DNA from: Betaproteobacteria bacterium | GTDB lineage: Bacteria; Pseudomonadota; Gammaproteobacteria; Burkholderiales; Ferrovaceae | Length of the DNA stretch: 8,279 bases | Assembly: GCA_028870615.1 (NCBI GenBank) | Contig: JAGWPH010000240.1 | Coordinates: 1 to 8,279, forward strand | Direction of reading: 5' to 3' | Shown: one piece after another, positions 7,983 to 8,279 of the stretch | Layout of the letters: every line of letters starts with the position of its first letter | Numbering within the stretch: the stretch's first letter is position 1 | Position numbers and translations under genes: made by a program | The notes under the pieces: model-generated | What the model was told of the DNA's origin: nothing | Database searches by the model: none | The model's input: only the letters and a program-made list of their open reading frames with translations

Positions 7983-8001
7983 CAAGGCCATCAAAACCCC
8001 A

Positions 8002-8279
8002 ATGCATATTCATATTCTTGGTATCTGCGGTACCTTCATGGGCGGCGTTGCGGTGCTGGCCCAGGCGGCGGGGCATCGCGTGACCGGATGCGATGCCCAG
8101 GTTTACCCACCGATGAGCACCCAACTGAAAGACCAGGGAATTGAGCTGGTTGAGGGGTTTAACGAAAGCCAACTCATGCTCAATCCCGACCTGTTTGTAA
8201 TCGGCAATGTGGTGTCGCGTGGCAACGCTTTGATGGAAGCCATTCTGGACCGTAAATTACCCTACACCTCCGGGCCGCA
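8002..8279 (+). CDS. mpl: Mpl, UDP-MurNAc:tripeptide ligase, N-terminal part (3' partial)
   Basis: Mpl joins UDP-MurNAc to the recycled tripeptide L-Ala-gamma-D-Glu-meso-DAP in peptidoglycan recycling (Mur ligase family, cytoplasm). The 92 whole codons visible before the right edge begin MHIHILGICGTFMGGVAVLA, the Rossmann-like nucleotide-binding loop. They continue with VTGCDAQVYPPMSTQL (residues 28-43), GIELVEGF and the PYTSGP end, closely following E. coli Mpl by eye. The ICGTFMGG form separates Mpl from MurC. The central ATP-binding and C-terminal domains are outside the window. The ribosome site is poor (AAGG 14 bases before the ATG). With 19 bases from the metH stop and no terminator between, it may be transcribed with metH although the pathways differ. 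Confidence 0.94.
   Translation, partial: MHIHILGICGTFMGGVAVLAQAAGHRVTGCDAQVYPPMSTQLKDQGIELVEGFNESQLMLNPDLFVIGNVVSRGNALMEAILDRKLPYTSGP

Overview
The window reads as ordinary chromosome from a Gram-negative proteobacterium. It is most likely a betaproteobacterium: it has an outer-membrane porin, a UbiK-type ubiquinone factor, Mpl (murein recycling), cobalamin-dependent MetH, and a porin-glnK-amtB block next to a ubiK gene. I recall that last arrangement from betaproteobacterial genomes but cannot check it here. Base composition looks moderate and even, and I see no insertion sequence, phage gene, CRISPR array, tRNA or rRNA.

Layout: (1) 1-656 is the C-terminal catalytic half of a sensor histidine kinase, cut by the left window edge. 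(2) 653-889 on the minus strand is a small ubiK gene; its stop codon and the kinase stop share one CTAG. (3) 890-1148 is a divergent control region. It holds a perfect-symmetry NtrC-type site (954-970), a weaker upstream half-site, and a strong sigma-54 -24/-12 promoter (1044-1059) facing right. (4) 1149-4158 is a three-gene operon: outer-membrane porin, PII protein GlnK, ammonium channel AmtB. It is closed by a strong intrinsic terminator (4183-4208). (5) 4269-7982 is full-length metH, whose start lacks a Shine-Dalgarno sequence. (6) 8002 to the right edge is the start of mpl, 19 bases behind metH.

How they work together: under nitrogen limitation NtrC~P and RpoN are expected to switch on the porin-glnK-amtB transcript. 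AmtB then carries ammonium across the inner membrane, GlnK gates AmtB and reports nitrogen status, and the co-transcribed porin presumably helps small solutes cross the outer membrane. The porin's place at the head of this nitrogen regulon is the most interesting point in the window. MetH (methionine synthesis) and Mpl (peptidoglycan recycling) are unrelated housekeeping functions. I found no convincing undescribed system.
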